Source: JAGVGT01 sp963807225 (GTDB lineage: Bacteria; Desulfobacterota; Desulfobulbia; Desulfobulbales; JAGXFP01). Taken from it: DNA of 64,000 nucleotides. The stretch covers positions 372,001 to 436,000 of the forward strand of contig CAWEAD010000005.1 of the NCBI GenBank assembly GCA_963807225.1. Reading direction: 5' to 3'. The position numbers and the translations under genes were made by a program. The notes under the pieces were generated by a model. That model was not told where the DNA came from and ran no database searches. It worked only from the letters and a program-made list of their open reading frames with translations. Shown here piece by piece: positions 45,472-54,652 of the stretch (its first letter is position 1; every line of letters starts with the position of its first letter).

Positions 45472-46605
45472 TTATTTGACGATGCTCTTGTAGGTTTCGC
45501 TGAAGATTTCACCAGCATGGGTGATCAAGGCGCCCTTGATGATGTCGTCGGTTAGCTTGAGATTGAAGGTCTTGGCTTCCTTATCCCAGAAATGCTCGAC
45601 AAAGTTGGCCAGGTTTGAGGAGTACATCTGGCTGGCGGTAAGCGCCACCCGACCGGGCAAATTGCCGAAGCCGACGATTCTTACCCCATTCACTTCAGTT
45701 ACCTGGTCCAACACCGCACCTTCGACGTTGCCGCCGGACTCCACCGCCATATCGACAATGACACTGCCCGGCTGCATCCCTGCAACCATGGCGGCATCGA
45801 CAATGATGGGGGCCTTACGGCCGAAAAGCTGGGCGGTGGTGATCACCAGATCGGACTGGGCGCAAATTTTGGCCATCCCTTCCTTCTGTTTCTGAATCTG
45901 CTCAGGGGTGAGCTGGGTGGCATAACCGTCCTTGGTCTGGCCGGTTTCACCCAAATCGATCTTGACGAACTTGGCGCCCAGAGATTTGACCTGCTCTTCC
46001 ACCACCGGGCGGGTATCGAAGGCGTCGACCCGGGCGCCCATGCGGCGGGCGGTGGCAATGGCCTGCAAACCGGCGACGCCGACGCCGATGATAAAGACCC
46101 GAGCCGGCTTGATGGTTCCGGCCGGCGTGGTCATCATCGGGAATATCTTATCGAGCAATTCGGCCCCGAGGATTACCGCCACGTAACCACCCAGGTTGGC
46201 CTGGGAGCTAAGCACATCCATCTTCTGGGCGATGGTCGAACGCGGCACCATCTCCAGGCTGACGCAACTAGCCCCGCTTTCCCGCATCTTTTCGACCAGT
46301 TCCTTCTCGTTGAAGGGGTCGAGATAGCTGACGTGTATGGCACCTTTTTTCATCAGGCCAATTTCGGCCAGCGGCGGTTTGCGCAACCGCAGGACCATAT
46401 CGGCCGACTTCAGCAAAGCCTCCCGGTCGGGGTTTACCGTGGCTCCGACCTGCTGGTAATCACTGTCGGAATAACGGCAGGTCTCACCGAGGCCGGCCTC
46501 GATCTCGACTGCGGCGCCGAGCTTGACCAGCTTCTCAACCGACGGCGGGATCAGGGGAACGCGTTTTTCCCCGGCGAATGTTTCCTTCAATACCGCGATC
46601 TTCAT
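45472..46605 (-). CDS. pntAA: NAD(P) transhydrogenase alpha subunit, NAD-binding part
   Basis: The soluble dI domain that binds NAD(H). The 377-residue protein has an N-terminal alanine dehydrogenase-like region (KETFAGEKRVPLIPPSVEKL near 8), the Rossmann segment VFIIGVGVAGLQAIATARRMGA (near 173; G-V-G-V-A-G is the dinucleotide motif) and RQ-loop type region QTKDGYATQLTPEQ. First gene of the three-gene pnt operon. Confidence 0.97.
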   Translation of the reverse strand: MKIAVLKETFAGEKRVPLIPPSVEKLVKLGAAVEIEAGLGETCRYSDSDYQQVGATVNPDREALLKSADMVLRLRKPPLAEIGLMKKGAIHVSYLDPFNEKELVEKMRESGASCVSLEMVPRSTIAQKMDVLSSQANLGGYVAVILGAELLDKIFPMMTTPAGTIKPARVFIIGVGVAGLQAIATARRMGARVDAFDTRPVVEEQVKSLGAKFVKIDLGETGQTKDGYATQLTPEQIQKQKEGMAKICAQSDLVITTAQLFGRKAPIIVDAAMVAGMQPGSVIVDMAVESGGNVEGAVLDQVTEVNGVRIVGFGNLPGRVALTASQMYSSNLANFVEHFWDKEAKTFNLKLTDDIIKGALITHAGEIFSETYKSIVK

Positions 46606-47121
46606 TTAACTGCTCCTTTCTTTAGTGCAGTAAGATGCAGCGCTTGGCCAGCAGCCAAACAACTCCCTGTTTCCAATGACAAAAATGTAGCTTGGGGGTG
46701 AAAATCTTGAGCATTTAACACACTTGCGGTAAAAATGCACGGCAAAAATCCCCGGGGAAAGGCCTTCCCGCTTAGCCCCGGACGGCGTCCACTCATCGTC
46801 CCGGTGATCGAAGAATTCGTCCACCGGTTCGCTAAAATGGCGCCCCGGTTCTCTGGCCTACCATATATATACTGAACGAGACAAAATACTGCCAAGCCCG
46901 GACAGGCTTTAACGTGCTCGGCACAACCTCCCATTTCTCCATCTTTCTACAAGGTCCAAAATTCAAGGCCTTCCTGCTTGACATCTCTACGGCGCGGTTG
47001 TATTTTCACTGATTCCGTCACCGGTTCCGGCCGGTCAGGTGACAGGTAAGCCGCGGCATTATCGGAGTTTTCCGCGCGGAGCAGACCCACAGTCGGCCAG
47101 AGAAACAGACAAGGAGAAGCA
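46606..47121. promoter_or_regulatory. Divergent intergenic region between pntAA and gltB1
   Basis: The gap of 516 bases holds no gene. A minus-strand pair TTGGCA (46895-46890) and TATATA (46871-46866) with an 18-base spacer is a candidate promoter for pnt, with a leader of about 255 bases. Near 47020-47045 is a GTCACC/GGTGAC inverted repeat ahead of the glutamate synthase genes. I see no riboswitch. Confidence 0.4.
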
Positions 47122-48264
47122 ATGTGCCGGTTAGCCTTGAAAACCGCCAGCAAACCCTTTTCGCCGTTCACCATCCTCACGGCCATGGAAGCCATGCAGG
47201 AGGGCTACGACGGCAGCGGCCTCGGGCTGTTGCTAAGAGGGCTCAAGTTCAGCGACTACAGTTATCAGGCTGCTGACCCGATCCTCTCCGGCATCGCTCA
47301 CAGCGAGGCCGCCCTGCATCGTCTCAATGAATTCATGCAGAATCAGGGGTACGAGCTCAGATACGACCATGAGTTCGAGGTTGATTTCAGTAAGATTGAA
47401 GCGCGAGACCGCTTCCGCTATTTTCTGCGGGTTTATAAGTTTCCCAAGTCGGTGGCCAAGCTGGCCGATGAGCAACGAGAACAGGCTCTGCTCCGGTTGC
47501 GCCTGGCCCTGCGTCGTGACGGCGAGGAGCACGGCGGTGACCTCACCGTTTTCTCTTTCTGGCCCGATGTAGCGACGATCAAGGAAGTGGGGTGGCCCAT
47601 GGGGGTCGGCGAGGCCCTTGGGTTGAACGACAACCGCATCAAGTCCCGGGTCTGCATGGCCCAGGGCCGCCAGAATACCAACTACGGGATCAACCTCTAC
47701 GCCTGCCACCCCTTCTTTATCCAGGGCATCGCCACCATGACCAACGGCGAGAACACCGCTTTCATTCCGATTAAGGAATGGCTGATCGGCAGTGGGGTTG
47801 AGGGCTACCTTGGCTACCAGAGCGACTCCGAGGTTTTCGCCCATATCCTGCATTACGTCACCAAGGTGCTGAAGTTGCCGTTGCCGGTATACAAACACGT
47901 GATCACCCCGCTCAAAAGCGAGGAACTGGACCGGCATCCCCAGGGCGAATTCCTCAAAGGCTTGCGTAATGTCTGCCGGCGCTTGATCATCGATGGCCCC
48001 AACGCGGTAATCGGCACCCTGCCCGACGAAACCTGTATCCTCACCATGGACCACAAGAAAATGCGCCCCGCCACCATCGGCGGCAAACCCGGCGAATGGG
48101 CCATGGCCTCGGAAATTTGCGGCGTCGATGCCATGATCCCCGACCGGGATCGGAGCCTCGATTTTCAGCCCATGCGTGAAAACACCATTGTCGTTCCGCC
48201 TCACAGAAAGGAGTTTGAGATATGGTCTCAGTTCAATCCCTGCCCGTTAACCCAAGCAGCCTGA
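47122..48264 (+). CDS. Glutamate synthase, glutamine amidotransferase-type subunit
   Basis: The 380-residue protein starts MCRLALKTASKPFSPF, so Cys2 becomes the N-terminal nucleophile of a class II (Ntn) glutamine amidotransferase. Segments such as GYDGSGLGLLL and GINLYACHPFFIQG fit the archaeal-type split glutamate synthase amidotransferase. It supplies ammonia from glutamine to the FMN subunit encoded next. Its 3' end overlaps the start of the next gene by 43 bases. That is unusually long and may hide another indel or a natural overlap. Confidence 0.85.
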   Translation: MCRLALKTASKPFSPFTILTAMEAMQEGYDGSGLGLLLRGLKFSDYSYQAADPILSGIAHSEAALHRLNEFMQNQGYELRYDHEFEVDFSKIEARDRFRYFLRVYKFPKSVAKLADEQREQALLRLRLALRRDGEEHGGDLTVFSFWPDVATIKEVGWPMGVGEALGLNDNRIKSRVCMAQGRQNTNYGINLYACHPFFIQGIATMTNGENTAFIPIKEWLIGSGVEGYLGYQSDSEVFAHILHYVTKVLKLPLPVYKHVITPLKSEELDRHPQGEFLKGLRNVCRRLIIDGPNAVIGTLPDETCILTMDHKKMRPATIGGKPGEWAMASEICGVDAMIPDRDRSLDFQPMRENTIVVPPHRKEFEIWSQFNPCPLTQAA

Positions 48265-49876
48265 CCTATCACGATCTGCCCTGGATCGTCCAGCACCGCG
48301 AGGATCGCTGCACCCTCTGCGGCCGCTGCACCTCGGTCTGCCCGACCAACTCGATCTTCCTGACCTACCGGCGCCAGCGGATGCCGAAAGTCGGGTTGAC
48401 CCCGACCACTCCGGCCTTGGACCAGCGCGGCAGCGCCTACCGGACCTTCATGGGCATCCGGCAGCATACCGACTTGGCCCGCCGTTGTATCGGCTGCGGC
48501 ATGTGCGCCATGGTCTGCCCCAACGAGGCGATCACCCCGACGCCAAACGCCAACGACCCGCGCACCCCTTTCCTCAATAACCAAAAGGGTGAGCCTTATA
48601 CCCGCGGCGGCCGGCGTAACGACCGTTATAGCCTGCTGGACCGAATCGCCTTCAATCGGATTTCGATGTTGACCGACCCGGCCCTGGACGCCGGGCGGCA
48701 TGAGTTCTCCTGCAATACCATTCTTGGCAGAGTACTGCCTCCCCAAGAGTTCTTGAGGCGCCAGGCCGCCGGCGAGTGGATTCCGCCGACCCGGGAGATC
48801 TTTCCTTTCATTATCGGCTCCATGTCCTTCGGGGCCCTGTCGCCCAATATGTGGCTCGGGCTTCTGCAGGGAGTGGCATACTGCAACGAGGTACTCGGAA
48901 TTCCGGTGGTGATGTGCACCGGCGAGGGCGGCTGCCCGCCTTGGGTGCTGAGAAGCCCCTTCTTGAAATACATCGTCCTGCAGATCGCCTCCGGATATTT
49001 CGGCTGGGATGAGATCATCCGGGCACTCCCCGAGATGCAGTGCGATCCGGCCGCTATTGAGATCAAGTACGGCCAGGGCGCCAAACCCGGCGACGGCGGT
49101 CTCTTGATGTGGTTCAAGGTTTCAAAATTGATCGCCCGCCTGCGCGGCGTGCCCGAGGGAGTCGACCTGCCCTCGCCACCGGTACACCAGACCTTGTATT
49201 CCATTGAGGAATCGGTGATGAAGATGATCCAGACCATGTCAATGGCCTGGAACTTCAAGGTTCCGGTCTATCCCAAGATATCCGGTTCGACCTCGGCCAA
49301 ATCGGTGTTGAACAATCTGGTGCGCAACCCCTATGCCGGCGCGCTGTTGATCGACGGCATCGACGGCGGCACCGGGGCGGCCTACAACGTCTCCATGGAC
49401 GCCACCGGCCATCCGATCGCCTCCAACCTGCGCGAATGCTACCTCGATCTGGCCGCCCAGGGTCGCCAGAACGAGATCCCGCTGTTCGCCGCAGGCGGCA
49501 TCGGCAAGAACGGCAACGTCACCCAGAACGGCATGGCCATGATCATGCTGGGGGCCAGTCGGGGTCCACATCGGCAAGTACATTATGCAGGCCGCCGCCG
49601 GCTGCCTGGGCAACGAGAAGAACCGCTGCAACGTCTGCAACCTGGGGATTTGCCCCAAGGGCATCACCAGCCAGAATCCCAAAATTTACCGGCGGCTGAA
49701 CCCTGACGACGTGGCTCAGCGGGTGGCCGAGACTTTTATGGCCATCACGCACCGAAATGAAGAAGATCATGGCGCCGCTGGGCCGCTCACAGAGCCTGCC
49801 CATCGGCATGTCCGACGCCATCTCCATCGGCGATAAGGATGTGGCCGAGCGGTTGAAGATCAAATACGTCTGCTAG
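48222..49876 (+). CDS. Glutamate synthase FMN subunit with two ferredoxin motifs, interrupted by two frameshifts
   Basis: This is the synthase core that makes glutamate from 2-oxoglutarate. N-terminal ferredoxin motifs are CTLCGRCTSVCP (near 30) and CIGCGMCAMVCP (near 88). The FMN-binding core has GEGGCPPWVLRSPFLKYIVLQ, EIKYGQGAKPGDGGLL, KISGSTSAKSVLNNL and GIDGGTGAAYN. The first frame fails after GMAMIMLGAS at an extra G (49561-49564). The second carries on with GKYIMQAAAGCLGNEKNRCNVCNLGICPKG (the 3Fe-4S-type cysteines), fails again at an extra C (49750) in TFMAIT, and then resumes TEMKKIMAPLGRS to TAG at 49876. With both bases removed it is one intact protein of about 550 residues. Confidence 0.87.
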
Positions 49877-49921
49877 TCCCGGCTGGGGCATAAAAATATC
49901 CTGCAGCAAGGAGCAAGTTAA

Positions 49922-50830
49922 GTGAGCGCAAAAAGCAAAGCAATCACGGTCAAGGGCCGCGACAAGAACGGCACCAGGATCAGTTCCAAGGACTTCGACG
50001 AACTGGTTCAGGAGGCAAGCCGCAAATCCAGCGATCTGATCCTCGAAACCTACGGCCAGCACAATGTCGGTGGCCGCTTGCGCAACGAGAGTGGTCCGGT
50101 CAACATTCAGGTCAAGGGCCCGGCTGGCCAGCGCCTCGGCTGCATGGGTCAGCCCGGCACCACCATCGTCTGTGAAGGCCCCGCCTCCGATGATGTCGGC
50201 TACCTCAACATCGGCGCCGACATCATCGTCAAGGGCGACGCCACCAACGGTGTATGCAATGCCATGGCCCAGGGTCGGGTGATGATCGGCGGCTCCATCG
50301 GCGCCCGCGGTCTGACCATGACCAAGTGGAACCCGGACTATACCCGGCCCGAACTCTGGGTCCTGGGTTCAGTGGGCGATACCTTCGCCGAGTTCAACTG
50401 CGGCGGCATCGCGGTGATCTGCGGCATCGAGCCCAAAAACACCAAAAACGTCCTGGGCTATCGGCCCTGCGTCGGCATGGTCGGCGGCTGGATCTATTAC
50501 CGGGGTGAAACCGACGGAAGCTACTCCAGGACCAACGCCAAGCTGATCGAGCCCGATGATGAACAATGGCAGTGGCTGCTCGACCGGCTGCCCGGTTACC
50601 TGGAGGGCATCGGCCGCAAGAACCTGCTGAAGAAGCTCTCGGTCCGCAAGGAATGGCGGCTGCTGATGGCGATCACGCCGCAGGAGCGAGCCCTGATGTT
50701 CAGCGGACCGATGCCGATGGACGAATTCCGTGAGAAGGTTTGGAAACCGGCCTTCCCCGGCGGAGATCCCATCGCGAGATATCGCCCCGGGCCTGGATCG
50801 CGGTCACATCGGCCCGATCGTTACCGGTGA
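49922..50830 (+). CDS. Glutamate synthase GXGXG-domain region, probably fused to the following gene
   Basis: Residues 1-240 form the beta-helix GXGXG domain of glutamate synthase: GRLRNESGPVNIQVKGPAGQRLGCMGQPG, DDVGYLNIGADIIVKGD and GRVMIGGSIGARGL are typical (short pieces quoted). Start is GTG at 49922, with AGGAG upstream. The conserved sequence runs to MDEFREKVWKPAFPGGDPIA, then becomes RYRPGPG, which looks out of frame. One extra A (50777) separates it from DIAPGLDRGHIGPIVTGEL in the next frame. I therefore read this as the N-terminal part of a single fused GltB3-GltD protein of about 778 residues (49922-52259). Confidence 0.8.
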   Translation: MSAKSKAITVKGRDKNGTRISSKDFDELVQEASRKSSDLILETYGQHNVGGRLRNESGPVNIQVKGPAGQRLGCMGQPGTTIVCEGPASDDVGYLNIGADIIVKGDATNGVCNAMAQGRVMIGGSIGARGLTMTKWNPDYTRPELWVLGSVGDTFAEFNCGGIAVICGIEPKNTKNVLGYRPCVGMVGGWIYYRGETDGSYSRTNAKLIEPDDEQWQWLLDRLPGYLEGIGRKNLLKKLSVRKEWRLLMAITPQERALMFSGPMPMDEFREKVWKPAFPGGDPIARYRPGPGSRSHRPDRYR

Positions 50831-52259
50831 GCTGCGCCGCAAGCGCCCCTTCTGGGCCAACGAGGAAAATGCCGCCCCCTGCACCTTTTACTGCCCGGTC
50901 CATATTCCGACCATCGATCGGCTACGCCTGATCCGTGAGGGTAAGATTGACGAGGCCTACGAACTGGTGCTGCGGTACACCCCCTTCCCAGCTTCGGTTT
51001 GCGGGGCGATTTGCCCCAACCTCTGTATTCAGAACTGCTCCCGCGACCGGGTTGACGCCCGCATCGATGTCGGCTTACTGGGCCGTTCGGTCCGGACCTC
51101 CACTCCACCCAAGACCAAGAAGGCCACCGGCAAGAAAGTTGCGATCATCGGTGGCGGCCCAGGCGGCATGAACGCCGCCTGGCAGCTGGCCCAGGCCGGG
51201 GTAGAGGCTCACATCTTCGAAAAAAGCGACAAACTGGGCGGCAAGCTTGCCCAGGTCATTCCCTGGGAACGTTTGCCCAAGGCGACTTGGGAGGCGGAAA
51301 TCTCCCGCTTCATGTCGATGAAGAACATCAAGGTCGACTTCGGGGTCGAAATGACCAAAAAGAAGATGGCTGAACTGAAGAAAAAATACGACTATGTAAT
51401 AGTCGCGGTCGGTACCCATGAACCGCGCCGGATCCCCTTTCCCGGCAACGAGAAGGTAATTCCGGCCCTGGACTTCCTGAAGAGCGTCAAGGACGAGAAA
51501 AAGAAGCTCAAAGTCGGTCGGCAGGTGGTGATCATCGGTGCCGGCAACGTTGGTTGCGACGTGGCCTTCGAGGCCTACCAGGCCGGAGCCGAACAAGTCA
51601 CCCTGGTCGATATCCAGAAGCCCCTGGCATTTGGAAAGGAAAAGGCGGCGGCCGAAAATCTGGGGGCAAAATTTCGCTGGCCCATCGTTACCAAGGAAGT
51701 AACCGACGAGGGTTTGATTACCGACAAGGGCGAATTGATTCCGGCCCAGACCGTGATTATCTCCATCGGTGACATCCCGGCAGTGAGCTTCCTGCCCGAC
51801 GGCATTGAGCTCTTCCGTGGCTGGATCAAAACCGACAAAGTCGGCCGCACCTCCGACCGCCAGCTTTTCGCGGTCGGTGACGTGGAGAAGCCGGGATTGG
51901 CCACCGACGCCCTGGGCCGCGGCAAGATCGCCGCCGAGGCCATTGTCGCCGAGCTGGAGGGTAAGGATTACCTGCCTTTCCAACTGCCACTGATCAGCCC
52001 GGATAAACTGACCCTTGAACATTACTGCCCGGAGCCGAGCCCCGGGGCCACCCAGGAAGACGAGGCCACCCGCTGCCTGAGCTGCGGCAAGTGCCGCGAC
52101 TGTCATCTCTGCGAGACCATTTGTCCAACCCAGGCCATTTCCAGGCAGAAACACGATATTCTGGGCTTCCAGTACGTTGCCGACGACAACAAATGCATCG
52201 CCTGCAGCTTCTGCGCCGACACCTGTCCTTGCGGCATCTGGACCATGCAGCCATATTAA
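50730..52259 (+). CDS. gltD: Glutamate synthase FAD/NAD(P)H oxidoreductase subunit with C-terminal ferredoxin domain
   Basis: GltD-like flavoprotein that passes electrons to the FMN subunit. It has CTFYCPVHIPT and CGAICPNLCIQNC cysteines (two [4Fe-4S] clusters), a FAD motif VAIIGGGPGGMNAAW, an NADPH motif VVIIGAGNVGCDVAF and, unusually, a C-terminal ferredoxin-like region (CLSCGKCRDCHLCETICP and CIACSFCADTCPCG). The frame opens at a GTG (50730) inside the previous gene with no good ribosome site; the coding sequence before DIAPGL is probably a frameshift artefact. The last base of the natural coding region is 52259. Confidence 0.88.
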   Translation: MRRFGNRPSPAEIPSRDIAPGLDRGHIGPIVTGELRRKRPFWANEENAAPCTFYCPVHIPTIDRLRLIREGKIDEAYELVLRYTPFPASVCGAICPNLCIQNCSRDRVDARIDVGLLGRSVRTSTPPKTKKATGKKVAIIGGGPGGMNAAWQLAQAGVEAHIFEKSDKLGGKLAQVIPWERLPKATWEAEISRFMSMKNIKVDFGVEMTKKKMAELKKKYDYVIVAVGTHEPRRIPFPGNEKVIPALDFLKSVKDEKKKLKVGRQVVIIGAGNVGCDVAFEAYQAGAEQVTLVDIQKPLAFGKEKAAAENLGAKFRWPIVTKEVTDEGLITDKGELIPAQTVIISIGDIPAVSFLPDGIELFRGWIKTDKVGRTSDRQLFAVGDVEKPGLATDALGRGKIAAEAIVAELEGKDYLPFQLPLISPDKLTLEHYCPEPSPGATQEDEATRCLSCGKCRDCHLCETICPTQAISRQKHDILGFQYVADDNKCIACSFCADTCPCGIWTMQPY

Positions 52260-52327
52260 GCAGGGGGATACAAACAGAGCTTGACGCGACAGGCAGCATG
52301 TGATAGCTTCGCTGTGAAATTTCATCA

Positions 52328-52403
52328 GGGCCATTAGCTCAATTGGTAGAGCACCTGACTCTTAATCAGTAGGTTCGCGGTTCGATTCCGCGATGGCCCA
52401 CCA
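52328..52403 (+). tRNA. tRNA-Lys (anticodon CTT)
   Basis: 76-base cloverleaf. Acceptor stem GGGCCAT/ATGGCCC, anticodon stem CTGA/TCAG with loop CTCTTAA (anticodon CTT), T loop TTCGATTC, encoded CCA. Confidence 0.96.
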
Positions 52404-52411
52404 GCAACAAC

Positions 52412-52441
52412 AAGGCCCAGCCATTCGGCTGGGCCTTTTTA
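52412..52441 (+). terminator. Terminator after tRNA-Lys
   Basis: An 11-bp perfect stem AAGGCCCAGCC/GGCTGGGCCTT with loop ATTC (52412-52422 with 52427-52437) is followed by TTTTATTTT. Confidence 0.9.
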
Positions 52442-52534
52442 TTTTCCAGGCATCAGCAAACTACTGCTGGAAAATCTTCACCTGTAACATCTACAACCCT
52501 CTGCTCGATCTTACTTCCTGCCTCTCCCTTAATT

Positions 52535-52578
52535 ATAAAAAAGCCCCAAGGCCGTCTTAACCGCGGTCATCGGGGCTT
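52535..52578 (-). terminator. Terminator of the TauE/membrane-protein unit
   Basis: AAGCCCC (52541-52547) pairs with GGGGCTT (52572-52578) with an imperfect inner stem. In the minus direction it is followed by a TTTTTTAT run. It lies about 20 bases after the stop at 52600. Confidence 0.8.
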
Positions 52579-52599
52579 ATAATTTTATTAATATTTTAC

Positions 52600-53106
52600 T
52601 TAATGCCCAACAGCCAACAAGCCGCTGGCGGCCAGGGACAAGATGACCACTTCGGCTATGGCCATGACTCCGTATGCCTTGTCACCCCGCCGGAAGAGGC
52701 CGGGAACGATGGCGGCATAGCAGAAAATGGTTACCCCGGAAAGGATAGCCACCGGCAGGAAGTTTAAGAAATCCCCTTTGTGGAGCAGTTTCATCCAGCT
52801 CCAGCCCGTAGGCCCATGCTCCCAGCCCAGATGGTTCTGGCTGATGGTCGCCAGATAATCACCAACCGGCAGATTCCAATAGCCGGAGATCATCACCCTG
52901 GGAACGCTTGGTGGCATAATTCCGGAAACATAGAGCGCAAAAGTCACAAACATTAACAGTAAGCCCAAATACATTCCCTTTTCCAAAATATCGGCATACC
53001 GCAACTGCTCATCGCTGGCAGTCACCCCTATTTTTACTTCCGTTAAGGAAATTGCTTTCAAACTGTTGCTATCGGCGGTTATCGACTGAACACTTGCATT
53101 AGACAT
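52600..53106 (-). CDS. Three-span membrane protein, DUF1634-like
   Basis: A 168-residue protein with a soluble N-terminus (1-42) and three hydrophobic segments: about 43-66 (GMYLGLLLMFVTFALYV), 114-137 and 143-165. The ending GDKAYGVMAIAEVVILSLAASGLL resembles proteins of the DUF1634 family, which often follow TauE/SafE genes. It lies 17 bases after a TauE/SafE permease gene and is probably its partner. Function unknown. Confidence 0.6.
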   Translation of the reverse strand: MSNASVQSITADSNSLKAISLTEVKIGVTASDEQLRYADILEKGMYLGLLLMFVTFALYVSGIMPPSVPRVMISGYWNLPVGDYLATISQNHLGWEHGPTGWSWMKLLHKGDFLNFLPVAILSGVTIFCYAAIVPGLFRRGDKAYGVMAIAEVVILSLAASGLLAVGH

Positions 53107-53123
53107 GGTCTTAACTCCCGAAT

Positions 53124-54098
53124 TTAGAAGAGGTTTACATTAAGCCCCTTGGTCAGGGCTTTGATTCCGGCGAAGGCCAGGATAACGATAACCATCCAGC
53201 GGATGAAAGTTGGTTTAGCGACCTTAAGTATCCGTACGCCGATGAATGAGCCCAGCATAATACCGATCAGGGAGGGCACTACCATCATCGGAATGACGCA
53301 GCCCTTGTTCAGATAGATCCAGGCAGCGGAGGTGTCGGTGATCGAGAGCAGGAACTTACTGGTGGCAACGCTGATCTTCAGAGGTGCACCCATCAGCAGA
53401 TTCAAAACCGGGACATTAGCCCAGCCTGCTCCTAGACCGAACATCCCGGCCATGAAGCCGATGACGACGAAGGTGGCCAGACCAATTGGAGTCCGATGCA
53501 CCTTCCAGTTGATATCCTGCTTGGATGAATGCTCATAATAAATCCCGCAGATCCGCAAGACGGATGAAAGATTGTCGGCCTGCGGCACGTCCGGAATATC
53601 TGATTTCTTGGCGGTGAACATGATCACTACGATTCCCAGGATGGTGGCACCGAGCATGATCTGAATCACGCTGGTGGGCAGGGCCAGACCGACCATGGCG
53701 CCGACTATGGCCATGGTCGAGGCGATCAGCGCCACCGGGATTGCCAGCCTCAAGCTGGCCAGGTTTGCTTTAAGCAGGCCGGGACCGGCGGCCAGAGCGC
53801 CGGAGAGGGCGACCAGCAGGCCGGTGCCACGGACAAAATCCAGATGGAACGGGAAAAAGCCGCTGATGATCGGAACATAGAGCACCCCGCCGCCGACCCC
53901 GCCGAGGACTGCGATGATCCCCATGACAAAGGTGACCACGAAAAGGATTACGGGCCAAACCCACCAGGCCGTGCCATCGTTGATCGGCACCGGCGTCGCG
54001 GCCATGGCCTCGCCGGCCCGTGACAAGGTCGGCATTGACAGCACGACCAGCCAGGCCAGCAGGCCTGAACCGCCAAGTTTTGCATCAAGTTTACTCAT
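53124..54098 (-). CDS. TauE/SafE-family sulfite/organosulfur permease
   Basis: An eight-to-nine span membrane protein of 324 residues of the TauE/SafE (DUF81/TSUP) family, whose members export sulfite, sulfoacetate or related anions. Two half repeats are seen: GGVGGGVLYVPIISGFF (near 72) and GLGAGWANVPVLNLLMG (near 225). The frame is open to 54164 but ATG at 54098 (MSKLDAKLGG) has GGAGGGAGA upstream. It is the first of two genes, behind a candidate promoter at 54284-54313. In a sulfate reducer, sulfite or thiosulfate are plausible substrates; this is inference. Confidence 0.85.
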   Translation of the reverse strand: MSKLDAKLGGSGLLAWLVVLSMPTLSRAGEAMAATPVPINDGTAWWVWPVILFVVTFVMGIIAVLGGVGGGVLYVPIISGFFPFHLDFVRGTGLLVALSGALAAGPGLLKANLASLRLAIPVALIASTMAIVGAMVGLALPTSVIQIMLGATILGIVVIMFTAKKSDIPDVPQADNLSSVLRICGIYYEHSSKQDINWKVHRTPIGLATFVVIGFMAGMFGLGAGWANVPVLNLLMGAPLKISVATSKFLLSITDTSAAWIYLNKGCVIPMMVVPSLIGIMLGSFIGVRILKVAKPTFIRWMVIVILAFAGIKALTKGLNVNLF

Positions 54099-54521
54099 TA
54101 CTATCTCCCTCCAGAAATAGTTTGGAAAACTATCAACACCGGAAAGGTCGAGATGTTTGGCCATCCTTAACGATCCACCACGGACCGTCTCTTCCCGGAT
54201 TTAATCCCTGAGATGATTTCAGCCGGCGTTTCGCCTTTAACTGAAGCCCTTTGGAGAGCAACCAAGTTTAGACATTTTTCGATATCTTAAACGCTCTTAC
54301 TCTCGACGGTCAAGAAAAATTGTTTAATTATGAAACGTTGACGTTGCTTTATGAAACGCCGCCGCCTAATTTGGCCTGATAAATCCCATAAATACCGGCC
54401 GGCAAAAGATTCCAGTTTATCGTTAAATTATGAAATGGTTGGACTGGAGGCCTTCCAGCCCAGATACATTTACAGGGATCCAAGGCATGATCTTTTTTTG
54501 CGGTCGCAAAAGAGCTGGAAA
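54099..54521 (-). promoter_or_regulatory. Upstream region of the TauE gene with promoter and repeats
   Basis: No gene is seen. TTGACC (54313-54308) and TAAGAT (54289-54284), spaced 18, form a candidate promoter reading to the TauE gene. Just upstream of the -35 are two direct repeats of CGTTTCATAA on the minus strand (54337-54328 and 54358-54349), 21 bases apart, two helical turns, with a weaker third copy at 54437-54428. They look like an activator site. Confidence 0.5.
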
Positions 54522-54558
54522 ACAAAAAGGCCCGGCGGGAACAATTCCGCCGGGCCTT
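54522..54558 (-). terminator. Terminator of the USP/TauE operon
   Basis: A perfect 12-bp stem AAGGCCCGGCGG/CCGCCGGGCCTT (54527-54538 with 54547-54558) and, in the minus direction, a T run. It lies about 95 bases after the universal stress protein stop. Confidence 0.85.
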
Positions 54559-54652
54559 ACTTATGAGAACTTACTTTTAAACTATCGCTCCACCAGTTGA
54601 TTGCGACCGAAATAGCTGGACAATCTTACGGCGGACTACAAACCGGTTTTTG

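Noticed and set aside
50730..50760. GTG at 50730 as the true start of GltD
   Set aside because: No ribosome site, a 101-base overlap with the previous gene, and the first residues do not resemble GltD; the fusion reading explains the sequence better.
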